The notes below the pieces were generated by a model. That model did no database searches and was not told the DNA's origin. It worked only from the letters and a program-made list of their open reading frames with translations. The position numbers and the translations under genes were made by a program. A stretch of 64,000 nt of DNA from Hyphomicrobiaceae bacterium (GTDB taxonomy: Bacteria; Pseudomonadota; Alphaproteobacteria; Rhizobiales; Hyphomicrobiaceae), in NCBI GenBank assembly GCA_020442165.1, contig JAGRKV010000051.1, forward strand, positions 372,001-436,000. The letters are read 5' to 3'. This document shows positions 40,801 through 49,563 of this stretch, piece by piece; position 1 is the first letter of the stretch, and every line of letters begins with the position of its first letter.

Positions 40801-41716
40801 GTTGCGCTGCAGATGCGACTGCATGCGTGGCGAGAATATCCGCGATCAGCAGACCATCATCGGTGCGTAGCCCGTGCTCGCCCGGTGACACGAAGCGCTC
40901 TGCCCGTCCCGCGAGAGCAGGCACCATGTTCATGTCCTGGCTCCAGCCGTGCACGACGCTGTCGCCTGCATAAGGCGCACGCACATCGGTCGTGCGAATG
41001 ACAGAAACATAGCGTGCCGTGGGATGGGGCTGCCGGTTCAGCCAGCCCAGCATTGTGAATGGGCCGTCACGCCACAGGTCGCGGTAGAGCACCTGCGAGC
41101 GGTTGATCGTGTTGAGGCCGACGAATGGCGCCACCCAGGAGAGCGGCGAATTCGCGATCGCCGAACCCAGTTCCGCTGTCGACGTGCCCAGGTGGGGGGA
41201 GGCGATCGTAATCAGCGTTGCGATCTTGATGTTGGAATTGGTCACCATCGCGTAACGGGCAACCACGCCGCCCGCCGAATGCGCGGCGACCGCGATCTTC
41301 TCGCCGGGATAGCGGCGAGCCACCTCGGTGATACTGGCAGACAGCACCTGTGCCTGCAACGCGACCGGTGCTTCGGTTGGCAAGTCGAGCGTGTAGAGCC
41401 TGTTGGTGGACTTTACGTCTGGCACGGTGGATACGATCTGCCACCCGGGTCCTGGATACAAATGCCCGGCATCCGTCCACCCTCTTTGGTGCAGGATCGG
41501 AACGATGCCGCTGGCGCGCCAGCTGCCGGCCGATCCCAGGTAACCCTGCACGAGCACCAAGGTATCGGCACGGGCCGGTGTTGTTGTTGCGCCGAGCAAT
41601 GACGCCAACGAGCCAAGGAATAGACCGCCGGCTGCAAGGGCGGCTCGCGCCAGGACTGCCGGGCGCTGCCTGCGCCGCAGGATACTCGTTGGGAGTGTGT
41701 CTATCAGCTTTGACAT
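40796..41716 (-). CDS. Secreted alpha/beta-hydrolase, lipase-like
   Basis: A 306-residue exported protein: signal segment (about 20-50, cleavage near ARA), a nucleophile elbow AHSAGG with Ser147 as catalytic residue in the AAHSAGGVVARYAM context, oxyanion region LVQGYLGSAGSW, and SPHLGTS, which matches PGAP1/lipase class proteins. Asp and His are expected in the C-terminal third (YAGDSVVHGWSQDMN; SPGEHG). It would hydrolyse an ester in the periplasm or outside. ATG 41716 gives the signal peptide. A 20-bp dyad lies 48 bases upstream. The stop codon lies in repeat A5. Probable single-gene transcript. Confidence 0.85.
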   Translation of the reverse strand: MSKLIDTLPTSILRRRQRPAVLARAALAAGGLFLGSLASLLGATTTPARADTLVLVQGYLGSAGSWRASGIVPILHQRGWTDAGHLYPGPGWQIVSTVPDVKSTNRLYTLDLPTEAPVALQAQVLSASITEVARRYPGEKIAVAAHSAGGVVARYAMVTNSNIKIATLITIASPHLGTSTAELGSAIANSPLSWVAPFVGLNTINRSQVLYRDLWRDGPFTMLGWLNRQPHPTARYVSVIRTTDVRAPYAGDSVVHGWSQDMNMVPALAGRAERFVSPGEHGLRTDDGLLIADILATHAVASAAQH

Positions 41717-41764
41717 TGGAGCACCTGAGCCGTTGGAGCACCTCAGGGATATATGAGGTGTTTT

Positions 41765-41784
41765 ATATTCGTAATTGCGAATAT
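41765..41784. promoter_or_regulatory. 20-bp palindrome upstream of the hydrolase
   Basis: ATATTCGTAATTGCGAATAT has 7-bp arms (ATATTCG/CGAATAT) around TAATTG. It is 48 bases upstream of ATG 41716, in promoter position. The layout (ATTCG-N6-CGAAT) resembles ArsR-type winged-helix operators; no such regulator gene is in the window. A lone ATATTCG half site also lies near 38853-38859. Confidence 0.55.
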
Positions 41785-42189
41785 GATGCGCCGACAACTT
41801 GGAATTGGCCAGTGCCAAGCGAATTATGCGACGATTTGTCGGACTGCGGTTGTTTGCTGGCGCTCGATTTGTGCTGCGCAAAACATGTCGGTTTATCGAC
41901 AGGTTTCAGGTATCCCGAATTTGAAATTTTTCGTGGCCTAGCATCGTTGAGTTGAAGCGGTTCGGTTGCTGTCGCGATGCAGCAAAGCGGCGAAAATGCG
42001 AACTGGTTTGGTCAATCCGCAGAAGCTCTTGAGCCGCTGGCATCGCGGAATATCGTTCATGCGAATGTCGGAATGTGTTAACCATGCATGCCCGCTTCCG
42101 TATGCGATCGGGTGTGCCGTCGCAGTGACCCTACAGGGTGCGTCACAACAGGCGGCGGTGCTTGGCACAACTGGCGCCAAAAAGGGGCC
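41785..42189. other. Intergenic region between hydrolase and small secreted protein genes
   Basis: About 400 bases without a coding signal. It contains a small dyad ACCCT-AC-AGGGT (42128-42139) and, before the next gene, GGGAG at about 42198 as its ribosome site. No promoter can be fixed. Confidence 0.35.
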
Positions 42190-42212
42190 GGAGATTTAGG
42201 GAGTAACGTCTC

Positions 42213-42569
42213 ATGAAAAAGGCTTTCGCTGCGTTTGTCGGTCTTGCGGCTCTTGGTCTGTCGACTTCGGCATTTGCCAATCCGATGGTTGGTAAGTGGA
42301 AGTGGGAAGGCTTCACGATCGATTGCAAAGAGGGTGGTGACAACGGCATGTCCTGCGTCGTCGCTGACGGCCCGAAGAACAAGGGCATGGAAATGATTAA
42401 GTCGAAACTGGAGCCGAAGGACGGCGCGTTTGTCGGCCAGATCGCGCATCCGATGACCGGCGAGACCTACAATGCCAAGATGGTGCCGGACGGAAACGAT
42501 GCCTTCAAGATGGACGGCTGCACGGCGGCTGGCGCCTGCGCATCGGGTACGTTTACGCGCGTGAAGTAA
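42213..42569 (+). CDS. Small secreted DUF2147-like protein
   Basis: A 118-residue exported protein with a signal peptide (1-22, cleavage after AFA). The mature part starts NPMVGKWKWEGFTIDCKE and ends NAKMVPDGNDAFKMDGCTAAGACASGTFTRVK. The GKW start, a GETYNAKM strand and a DGC...GTFTRV ending are those of the DUF2147 family, although it is shorter than usual and lacks the central WL motif. Two or three Cys pairs could form disulfides. Start has GGGAG upstream. A strong terminator follows. Function unknown; family match moderate. Confidence 0.8.
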   Translation: MKKAFAAFVGLAALGLSTSAFANPMVGKWKWEGFTIDCKEGGDNGMSCVVADGPKNKGMEMIKSKLEPKDGAFVGQIAHPMTGETYNAKMVPDGNDAFKMDGCTAAGACASGTFTRVK

Positions 42570-42613
42570 AGAACGCTGCGAAGCCCGGACAACAAGGGAC
42601 GGCGAAAGAAGTG

Positions 42614-42648
42614 GGCGCTGGACGGCAACCGTCCGGCGCCTTTCGTTT
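42614..42648 (+). terminator. Rho-independent terminator
   Basis: GGCGCTGGACGG (42614-42625), 3-nt loop CAA, CCGTCCGGCGCC (42629-42640), then TTTCGTTTT. One internal mismatch. It ends the transcript of the small secreted protein gene. Confidence 0.85.
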
Positions 42649-42725
42649 TGTGAAACGCATTGCAGCACGTCCATCGCTGCAATGCCTGGCAGCAAAGCGG
42701 TGAGAGATATGGGATCCCAAAGGAC

Positions 42726-44108
42726 CTAGCGTGCCATGCCGTACGGGCGCGCGCTCAGCGGCGGCATCGCGCGCATTGCCGGGTGTCCCCATGGACGGCC
42801 GTAGACCGGTTCACGGAACTGGCTCTTCTTGCGGCTATCGGCGTCCGCCGGTGCGTGCGGGCGCTGCAGCGGTGAAAAGCTCGCCAGGGCGGCGCGCGAA
42901 GGATCGGCAATCCAGCCGCCCAGTCCGATGAAGAAGAAGAAATAGGCGTGGAGCACGTTCCAGTAGTGGACGGTGCAGCCGATCAGCGACAGAGCGATCA
43001 AGGACATCATCCAGCCGATGGCAATGGTCCGCACGGCCTTGTCGGCGTGGCGCATGCGCTGCTTGTTGACTGAGCGGGCGAGCAGGATGATTGCAAATGC
43101 CAGCAGCAGGAAGGCGGGAATGCCTTGCCGCATGCCCGTGACCAGCCAGTAGGCGTCGACGGTATCGGAAATCATCCACCAAGGCCGCACCCAGTCGTCG
43201 AGACCGATGCCGGTCCACGGATGTGCCCAGACGTTGTCGAGGCCATTTTCCCAGATTTGAAGACGGTAGAAGCCGGTCCATGGATCAAGTGTCATGCCCG
43301 TGGCGATGAAGGCGATCGGCGAACGGTTGGAGACCAGCGACATGCCGATGTAGAGGCCGGCAAGACCGATCATCGTCAGCGTCATGCGTGACTTAAGCGT
43401 GCGCGTCACGCGATCCCAAACCAGCATACCGGTTTGCAGACCCAGACACAGCAAGGGCGCGGATGACAGACCGAGAAACGTGGCGAACGTCAGCGTGCCG
43501 GCCTTGATGTTGCGGGTGGCGGCCCGCTGCTCGGTGTACCAGAACAGCGCGAGCAGGGCGGCGCAGAACGTGCCGTAGTGGATCGGGTGATCGAACGTGC
43601 CATAGGCGCGCGTCAGGCCGAGCCTGCTTTCAACGCCGATGGGGTGATAGTATCCGGTCAACTGGCGCAGCAGGTCGTGCGTGAAAATCTGTCCCAGCAG
43701 CGTCTCGGGCAGGGCGAAGAGGGCAGCCACGATGACGGCCGCCAGGAATGCGCGCATGGTGGCGCGGAGCTGCTCTGTCGTGCGGACAAACGAGCGGGCG
43801 ACAAAATAGCCGCCCAGGGCTTCCAACGCGAGGGAGCCGCCGTAGACAAAGCCCTCCTTGCCGCTGTGGAAGGTATAGATCCCGATGGTCCAGAAGCCGT
43901 AGAGTAGGAACAACACGTCGAAGGAGCGGAGGCGCTGATCTCGAGAGATCATGAGGCGTGCGATGGCAACGGGCAGCAAGGCCATGAGCGCCAGGCGATG
44001 CGGCGGCAGGCGCAGGCCCGCAATATAAAGAGAGAACTCCGTCGGGCACAGAAAACTGACGAGAATGAGCAGGATGGGGATGGGGACTTTGGTCGCCGCT
44101 GCGGTCAT
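42726..44108 (-). CDS. O-antigen ligase/polymerase-like (Wzy/ExoQ-type) membrane protein
   Basis: A 460-residue integral membrane protein with about 10-12 helices and a long periplasmic loop in the second half (about 300-345, TLDPWTGFYRLQIWENGLDNVWAHPWTGIGLDDWVRPWW), the usual Wzy/WaaL feature. The C-terminus is a soluble basic tail. It likely joins lipid-linked repeat units into exopolysaccharide. It follows the polyprenyl phosphotransferase gene on the same strand (117-base gap), giving the polymerase of the 42.7-50.2 kb locus. Assignment by topology and context; polymerase rather than ligase is the more likely reading. Confidence 0.8.
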   Translation of the reverse strand: MTAAATKVPIPILLILVSFLCPTEFSLYIAGLRLPPHRLALMALLPVAIARLMISRDQRLRSFDVLFLLYGFWTIGIYTFHSGKEGFVYGGSLALEALGGYFVARSFVRTTEQLRATMRAFLAAVIVAALFALPETLLGQIFTHDLLRQLTGYYHPIGVESRLGLTRAYGTFDHPIHYGTFCAALLALFWYTEQRAATRNIKAGTLTFATFLGLSSAPLLCLGLQTGMLVWDRVTRTLKSRMTLTMIGLAGLYIGMSLVSNRSPIAFIATGMTLDPWTGFYRLQIWENGLDNVWAHPWTGIGLDDWVRPWWMISDTVDAYWLVTGMRQGIPAFLLLAFAIILLARSVNKQRMRHADKAVRTIAIGWMMSLIALSLIGCTVHYWNVLHAYFFFFIGLGGWIADPSRAALASFSPLQRPHAPADADSRKKSQFREPVYGRPWGHPAMRAMPPLSARPYGMAR

Positions 44109-44225
44109 GATCGTCTGCCTTCAGGTTCGCATTTCAGCTTGTTGATCGGGTCGGGTGGCCGGAGCGATACGTGCCGCTCCGGCCTGACCCGCGCCCCCCT
44201 GGTAAAGCGAACCTTCAAAGACCTC

Positions 44226-45716
44226 CTAGTGTGCGTTCTTTCCGGTCGACACGATGATGAGCGTCTTGGCGATGATCTGCAGGTCAAGCCATAGTGACCA
44301 CGACTTGACGTAGGCGACGTCCTGCTCAACCCGATCCTTGATCTGCTCGACGGTTCGGGTTTCGCCGCGCAATCCCTTGACCTGGGCGAGACCGGTGATG
44401 CCGGGTTTGACCTGATGACGGTTGGCGTATTCCTCTAGCATCGTGCCGAACTGCTCGTCATGGATGAGTGCGTGCGGGCGCGGTCCGACGATGGACATCT
44501 CGCCCTTGAGCACGTTCCAGAGCTGCGGCAGTTCGTCGATACTGGTGCGTCGCAGGAAGCGACCGATGCGAGTGACACGGCCGTCCCCGATGGTGACCTG
44601 GCGAACCTTGTCATCGCTGTCGGAGGCTTTTAGCGTGCGCAGCTTGACGATCTCGATGACGCGGCGGTTCAAGCCGCGACGGCGCTGCAGGAAAAACACC
44701 GGACCATTGTCCTCAAGCTTTATGAGGATTGCGCTGACCAGCAGGATCGGTACGGCGATGATGAGACCCAACGCCGCGATGGCGATGTCTTCGATGCGCT
44801 TGACCATGGGTGCCCAATCTGACAGTGCCCGCTCCTTGACGTCGAGGAGGCCTACGTCACCGATCTGGGAGACATGGAGGGTGGTGCGGCTTGGCACGAG
44901 TTCGGAGGCGATGTGCGTTACGATATGCACGTTGCACGGCGCCTGTTCGAGCTTGCGCACGATGGCGGACGCGCGGTTGTCGGCGCCTTGGGGCAGTGCG
45001 ACCACGATATCGTCGATGATGCCCTCATAGGCAGCCGCGAGCAGATCGTCCAGCTTGCCTCTGATTTCCAAGCCCTCGGTATCGATGCGTTCATCGCCGA
45101 TGCGATCGTCGTAGACTCCGACGAAATGGATGGCATTGGCATCCTGCTTGAGGCGGTCGTGGACGCGGCGGGAAATCGCCCCGGCACCGAACACGGCGAT
45201 GTTGCGATCGAACTTTCCTTCCTTGGTCAGTCGCGCCAGGGCAGCGTGTGCGATGCCACGCGACACCAGGATGAGCGTGAAGCTTGCGGATACCCAGGCG
45301 ACATACCAGACGAAGATGTGACCATAGAGCTTTTCGAGCGGCATGCCGATGCCGGTCACGACGGCAACTGCGATGGCGATTGCGGTCAGAAGATGCATCA
45401 CGCCGTGCGGCAGGTCATGCACGCGGCTTGTGTCGTAATAGCCGGCGTTGCGCAGCCACAGATGGGCCACGAAGCCGCCCAGCAGGCCGGATTGGAGCAC
45501 TTGCGGCCAGCTCAACGCAAGCTCTCCAACCGCATGAAAGATCGATGCCGGGAGAAAGGTGCCGGCAATGACGGCTGCAATGTCTCCCAGACCCACAACG
45601 TCCATTGCGACGGTGCGCGAATACCGGTTCCGTTCCATGCCTGAGCTTGCCTCGGACACTTCCAGGATCGGCGCCGGTCTGGTACGGTTAGTCGTGGTGG
45701 TCGATGTCGTGCTCAT
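44226..45716 (-). CDS. Undecaprenyl-phosphate sugar phosphotransferase (WbaP/WcaJ-type)
   Basis: Starts repeat-unit synthesis by moving a sugar-1-phosphate to undecaprenyl phosphate. The 496-residue product has four N-terminal helices (about 40-170), a Rossmann-like CoA-binding-type domain (about 175-275, NIAVFGAGAISRRVHDRL) and the C-terminal phosphoglycosyltransferase domain (about 305-490): a membrane hairpin, then RRRGLNRRVIEIVKLRTL, SIDELPQLWNVLKGEMSIVGPRPH with the catalytic DE pair, KPGITGLAQVKGLRGET. Domain order is that of full-length Wca/ExoY-like enzymes. The Wzc-like gene is 145 bases upstream on the same strand. Confidence 0.93.
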   Translation of the reverse strand: MSTTSTTTTNRTRPAPILEVSEASSGMERNRYSRTVAMDVVGLGDIAAVIAGTFLPASIFHAVGELALSWPQVLQSGLLGGFVAHLWLRNAGYYDTSRVHDLPHGVMHLLTAIAIAVAVVTGIGMPLEKLYGHIFVWYVAWVSASFTLILVSRGIAHAALARLTKEGKFDRNIAVFGAGAISRRVHDRLKQDANAIHFVGVYDDRIGDERIDTEGLEIRGKLDDLLAAAYEGIIDDIVVALPQGADNRASAIVRKLEQAPCNVHIVTHIASELVPSRTTLHVSQIGDVGLLDVKERALSDWAPMVKRIEDIAIAALGLIIAVPILLVSAILIKLEDNGPVFFLQRRRGLNRRVIEIVKLRTLKASDSDDKVRQVTIGDGRVTRIGRFLRRTSIDELPQLWNVLKGEMSIVGPRPHALIHDEQFGTMLEEYANRHQVKPGITGLAQVKGLRGETRTVEQIKDRVEQDVAYVKSWSLWLDLQIIAKTLIIVSTGKNAH

Positions 45717-45861
45717 CGCTTAACCTCGAGGTGGCCACGATTGTTGCGGCTCTTTTTGACCGGTTCCCGTCTACTGCGCAGGTGATGGAAGCCGAGAAGA
45801 TTGAGTGCTGGTGTCTTGCGTGCGGCGCTGGCTGGCGCTGCCTGTGGGAGTCTGGTGCTGG

Positions 45862-48144
45862 TCATGCAGCGCGTCTCCCCAGGTGGATGCCGGGAGGAGG
45901 CACGCGGCCAAACCGATCCATGATCCCGCCCGTCTCATCCGCGATGATCTCAGCGTCGACCTGGTTGACGACGACGCCCACAAGCTTGCGCTGGTTGAAG
46001 CCGAGGCTTGAGAGCGCGCGGCGTGCGAGCTGCTTGGGCGTGCTGCGCCAGGACATTGTGAATGCGATCTGATCGGCGTGATCGGCGAGGATGCGTGCGT
46101 CGATGACAGGCAACAGTGGCGGCGTGTCGATGACGATGATGTCGAAGGTCGCTTTCAGGTGCTTGAAGACATGCGAGGCCGTGACGGAGCTGAGCAACTC
46201 CGGCGGCGGCAGTGTCGATGGCGCGGGACCAAGGGCTGGCAGGAAATTCAGCCCGGTCGCAACGTCGTTCAGGATTGCCTGCTCGACCGGCAGCCGGCGG
46301 GACAGCGCGTCGGCCAGGCCGAAGCGGCGGCTTGCGGCGAGTTCGCGCGTCAGGTGGGCGCGGCGCAGATCGCCATCGACGAGCAGAACGCTCATGCCGG
46401 TCAATGCGTAGTAGTGGGCGAGGTTCGAAGCGATGATGGCGCTGCCTTCGCCGGGAAGGCTTGATGAAACCTGTACGATCCTGGGTCCGTCCTCGCCACG
46501 CCGGACGTCTATTTCACGCCGCAGGGCACGGATTGCCTCCGCGAAGGAGCTTTGTGGTTCGGCAACCATCATGCGCATGCTGTGCAGGGCCGATGTCGGC
46601 TGCTGGTTTTCGTTGGGAACGGGCAGTGAAGCGAGATGGGCAAGCTCGAAAACGCGCTCGACATCCTGCGGCTGACCGATGCCGAGGGTCAGGAACTCAA
46701 GCAACACGGCGACGATCAGGCCAACCGCGCCACCGCCCAGGGTCGCGAGAATGACGATCTGCTTGCGCTTGGGTGCTGCCGGGAAAAGGGGTGCATCGGC
46801 CTGCTCGACGATGCGGGCGTCGGGCAGCTGCAGGCTCTGGGTCTCGACGGTCTGCTTGTAGCGCGACAGCAGCGCTTCGTAGAGCGACTTGCTGGTTTCT
46901 GCCTCGCGCTGCAGCTCCTTCAGGCGCACGGTTGCTTCCTTGGACAAATTCTCGTCCGACTTCAACCGGTCAAGGCTCGCCTGGAGGTCATGCTCTCGCG
47001 ACTCGGCGACGTTGAGTTCGTTGCGCAGGTTGGCGACCAGGCGCCGGACTTCGGCATCGAGCTGCTGCTGGGCCTCGCGCACTTCGGCATGGACCTTCTG
47101 CATTTCGGGGTGGCGCGCACCATAACGGGTGGCGAGCTCCGCCTCGCGGCCGGTGGCTTTCGCCAGTTGCTCCTTGAGCAGGCGGATGGTGTGGCTCTGC
47201 AAGACGTCGGCGATGTCGCCGACATTGCTGCCGCCTTTGGATAGCCGCTGTGCGAGATCGAACTTGGCGCGGGCCTCGGCGGTGTTGTTGCGGGCTATGA
47301 CGGTCTGTTCCATGAGACGCGCCATCTGCTTCTCGCCGAGGATCTGGCCCTCGGTGTCGAAGATGCCGTGCTCGGCCTTGTAGAGCGCAACCTGACGGTC
47401 GGCGTCGGTCACGGTCTTGCGCAGGCTCTCCAGCTTTTCTTCCAGGAGTTTCGAAGCATGGCCCGCGACGTCCTGCTTCTGCTTAAGCTGCTCGGCCAGA
47501 TAGACTTCGGCGATGGTGTTTGCGATTTTCGCGGCCTTGACCGCCGTTTCGGCGGAGAAACGGATATCGATAAGCAGCGTCGTGCGGATGCGAGTTACCT
47601 TGAGACGTTCGGCAAAGGCGACGGCGACCTCGTCGCGCGCGGGTTGCGTTTTGCCGATTTCGTCGGGGCCCAGCACGCCAGCAATCGGATCGATGTTGAC
47701 AGTCGGACCTCTAGCTTCCGATGGAGGGCTCTCTTCAGGCAGTTCTGGCTTGCGCAATCCCATTGCGACGAGGGCGCGGTGCCAGAGCGGCGGCCGGGAG
47801 AATTCTGGATCCTTTCGCAGCCCCAGCACATCTATCACTTTGAGGGCGATCATGCGGGAGCGAACGATCTCGACCTCGCTCTCGACCGTGGCGGCATCGG
47901 CCTTGAGTTCGGACAGCACGCCTTCGAGGTTGGAGATGGTTTTTTTGCGTGGGTCGATCTGCACAACGGCGGATGCATCGAAGCGGTTGGGCAGGGCCAG
48001 GACCGCCATCGACGAGAGAACAGCGGCGATCAGCGGCAAGGCCACGACGATCCTCAGCCTGCGCCGGACAGCAGAAAGGATGCGCTCGACGCTGAATGCA
48101 CCGCCGCCTCCTGTTCCTGCCGTATCTTGCCGCTGCTCGTACAT
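45862..48144 (-). CDS. Wzc/ExoP-like polysaccharide co-polymerase with degenerate kinase site
   Basis: Inner-membrane chain-length regulator and tyrosine autokinase family. The 760-residue product has TM1 (about 32-52), a periplasmic Wzz domain with coiled coils (about 225-450), TM2 (about 475-500), and a cytoplasmic BY-kinase domain. Walker A' (LLVDGDLRRA, about 585) and Walker B (DIIVIDTPP, about 670) are intact, but Walker A reads PGEGSAIIA (about 558-566) instead of PGEGKSTIA, so the phosphate-binding Lys and adjacent Ser/Thr are missing. There is no Tyr-rich C-terminal tail. The domain may therefore be inactive. The outer-membrane barrel gene is nine bases upstream. Confidence 0.92.
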   Translation of the reverse strand: MYEQRQDTAGTGGGGAFSVERILSAVRRRLRIVVALPLIAAVLSSMAVLALPNRFDASAVVQIDPRKKTISNLEGVLSELKADAATVESEVEIVRSRMIALKVIDVLGLRKDPEFSRPPLWHRALVAMGLRKPELPEESPPSEARGPTVNIDPIAGVLGPDEIGKTQPARDEVAVAFAERLKVTRIRTTLLIDIRFSAETAVKAAKIANTIAEVYLAEQLKQKQDVAGHASKLLEEKLESLRKTVTDADRQVALYKAEHGIFDTEGQILGEKQMARLMEQTVIARNNTAEARAKFDLAQRLSKGGSNVGDIADVLQSHTIRLLKEQLAKATGREAELATRYGARHPEMQKVHAEVREAQQQLDAEVRRLVANLRNELNVAESREHDLQASLDRLKSDENLSKEATVRLKELQREAETSKSLYEALLSRYKQTVETQSLQLPDARIVEQADAPLFPAAPKRKQIVILATLGGGAVGLIVAVLLEFLTLGIGQPQDVERVFELAHLASLPVPNENQQPTSALHSMRMMVAEPQSSFAEAIRALRREIDVRRGEDGPRIVQVSSSLPGEGSAIIASNLAHYYALTGMSVLLVDGDLRRAHLTRELAASRRFGLADALSRRLPVEQAILNDVATGLNFLPALGPAPSTLPPPELLSSVTASHVFKHLKATFDIIVIDTPPLLPVIDARILADHADQIAFTMSWRSTPKQLARRALSSLGFNQRKLVGVVVNQVDAEIIADETGGIMDRFGRVPPPGIHLGRRAA

Positions 48145-48152
48145 GCCGTGAC

Positions 48153-49511
48153 CTAAAAGAGTAGTTTCGCGCCAACAGTGAATCTGTTGCGCGTCATGTC
48201 GAATTCATCTTCTGTGGATTGGCGAACCGCGTGCTCGTAGCCGAGGCTCAAGCGCCAGTTCTTGTTCATCCAGTAGTCGAGACCGATGCGGCCGGTGATG
48301 GTCTTGTCGCGGCGCGGATCGCCGATGAACTCGGCGTCGCGATACTCAACGCCAAGGTTCAAGACGACGTTGTGCCAGATCTCGTAATCGAGCCTCCCAA
48401 GCAGGCGTGTCTCAACCCGCCCTGAGGGTTCGACGGCGTCGGCCGCCAGGATCTGCCGTGTGGCGGATCCCGTGAACGTCATGTATTGCGTGGGAAGCCA
48501 CTGGACCTGGGCTTCGAGCAACGCGGAAGAAACGTCCTCAATGCTGTCCTTCTCGAAATTGCGGATGCCGTAACCTGCCAGCAGGCGCCACCGCAGGAGC
48601 GGGTTGGTTTCAAACGCCAGTCCCGCCATGGCTTCGTAGCCGAATGCGTCGCGGTCATCGCTGCCAACGCCACGATTGAGATCCTGGAGCGCCCGGATCT
48701 TGCCGACGAATTCAAAGCCGGGCGAGAAGCGGTAGCCAAAGCGCAGGGCTGTCGAGAATTCGCTGGTGTCGCGATAGTCCTGATCGACAACCGGGCCGTT
48801 GATGGAGGCAACGTCGGAATAGTCCCAGCGTTCGAACGTCGCCATCAACGTGCCATAGAGCCGTCCGACATCGCGCGTGATGCCGACGCTGGCGCGGTTG
48901 TGGAACACCTCTATCGGCTTGGCGGCCGAGGTGTCCGACAGCAATTCGCCGCGCTCTTCGTGCTCCAGGGCGGTCAGAACGCTTGCGGATAGGGTGTGCG
49001 CATGGTCGAAGTGCAGCGCGCCGTCGAGCTTGGCGCGCACGTTGGCATAGTCCTGATCCGTGTTGTTCAGGTAGTTGACGATCTTGCCATCGAGCGACAG
49101 GTCGAGAATGTGGCGCGGCAAGTGCGACTGGAACTTGACGGCCGGTGTTATCTCGCTGCGCCAGTCCGCTTCCTTGTGCGCATTGGAGCGGTAGATGTTA
49201 TCGTCATAGACGACCGTGGCGCCGACCTCGGGGAAAATGAAGTAGTTTCCGGATCTGATCCCGTCAGGCTTGGCGTAGTTGCGGTCGCGATCCGATACGC
49301 GCTCGGCACCATAAAGCTTGATGTCGTCATAGTCCTTCAGGCGCTCGCGGCTGGCGATCGTTTCGGTAATGAGACCTTCGGTGCCATCCAGATCGAGCGC
49401 TTCCGCGCCCGTCGAACCAAGCGCGTAGAAGGCGCACGCCGTCGCGACGCCAACGAGAACGCCACAACGGCGTCTCAGCGTAGCAAACGGGATATGTGCG
49501 CTCGATCTCAT
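48153..49511 (-). CDS. Outer-membrane beta-barrel protein of an export locus (BBP2-like)
   Basis: A 452-residue exported protein: signal segment (about 15-38, cleavage near AEA), an N-terminal region (DLDGTEGLITETIASRERLKDYDDIKLYGAERVSDR) and repeated beta-strand pairs (YFIFPEVGATVVYDDNIYRS, WRSEITPAVKFQSH, LRFGYRFSPGFEFVGKI) ending VGAKLLF, an outer-membrane barrel ending. The sequence fits the putative beta-barrel porin-2 family found in rhizobial polysaccharide clusters. It lies between Wza and Wzc genes; it probably helps the polymer leave the cell. Nine bases precede the Wzc-like start. Confidence 0.82.
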   Translation of the reverse strand: MRSSAHIPFATLRRRCGVLVGVATACAFYALGSTGAEALDLDGTEGLITETIASRERLKDYDDIKLYGAERVSDRDRNYAKPDGIRSGNYFIFPEVGATVVYDDNIYRSNAHKEADWRSEITPAVKFQSHLPRHILDLSLDGKIVNYLNNTDQDYANVRAKLDGALHFDHAHTLSASVLTALEHEERGELLSDTSAAKPIEVFHNRASVGITRDVGRLYGTLMATFERWDYSDVASINGPVVDQDYRDTSEFSTALRFGYRFSPGFEFVGKIRALQDLNRGVGSDDRDAFGYEAMAGLAFETNPLLRWRLLAGYGIRNFEKDSIEDVSSALLEAQVQWLPTQYMTFTGSATRQILAADAVEPSGRVETRLLGRLDYEIWHNVVLNLGVEYRDAEFIGDPRRDKTITGRIGLDYWMNKNWRLSLGYEHAVRQSTEDEFDMTRNRFTVGAKLLF

Positions 49512-49563
49512 CTCTTCTTATTCGTCATTTTCTCATGGGCGCTGGATGCAGCCTTTCGGGTCT

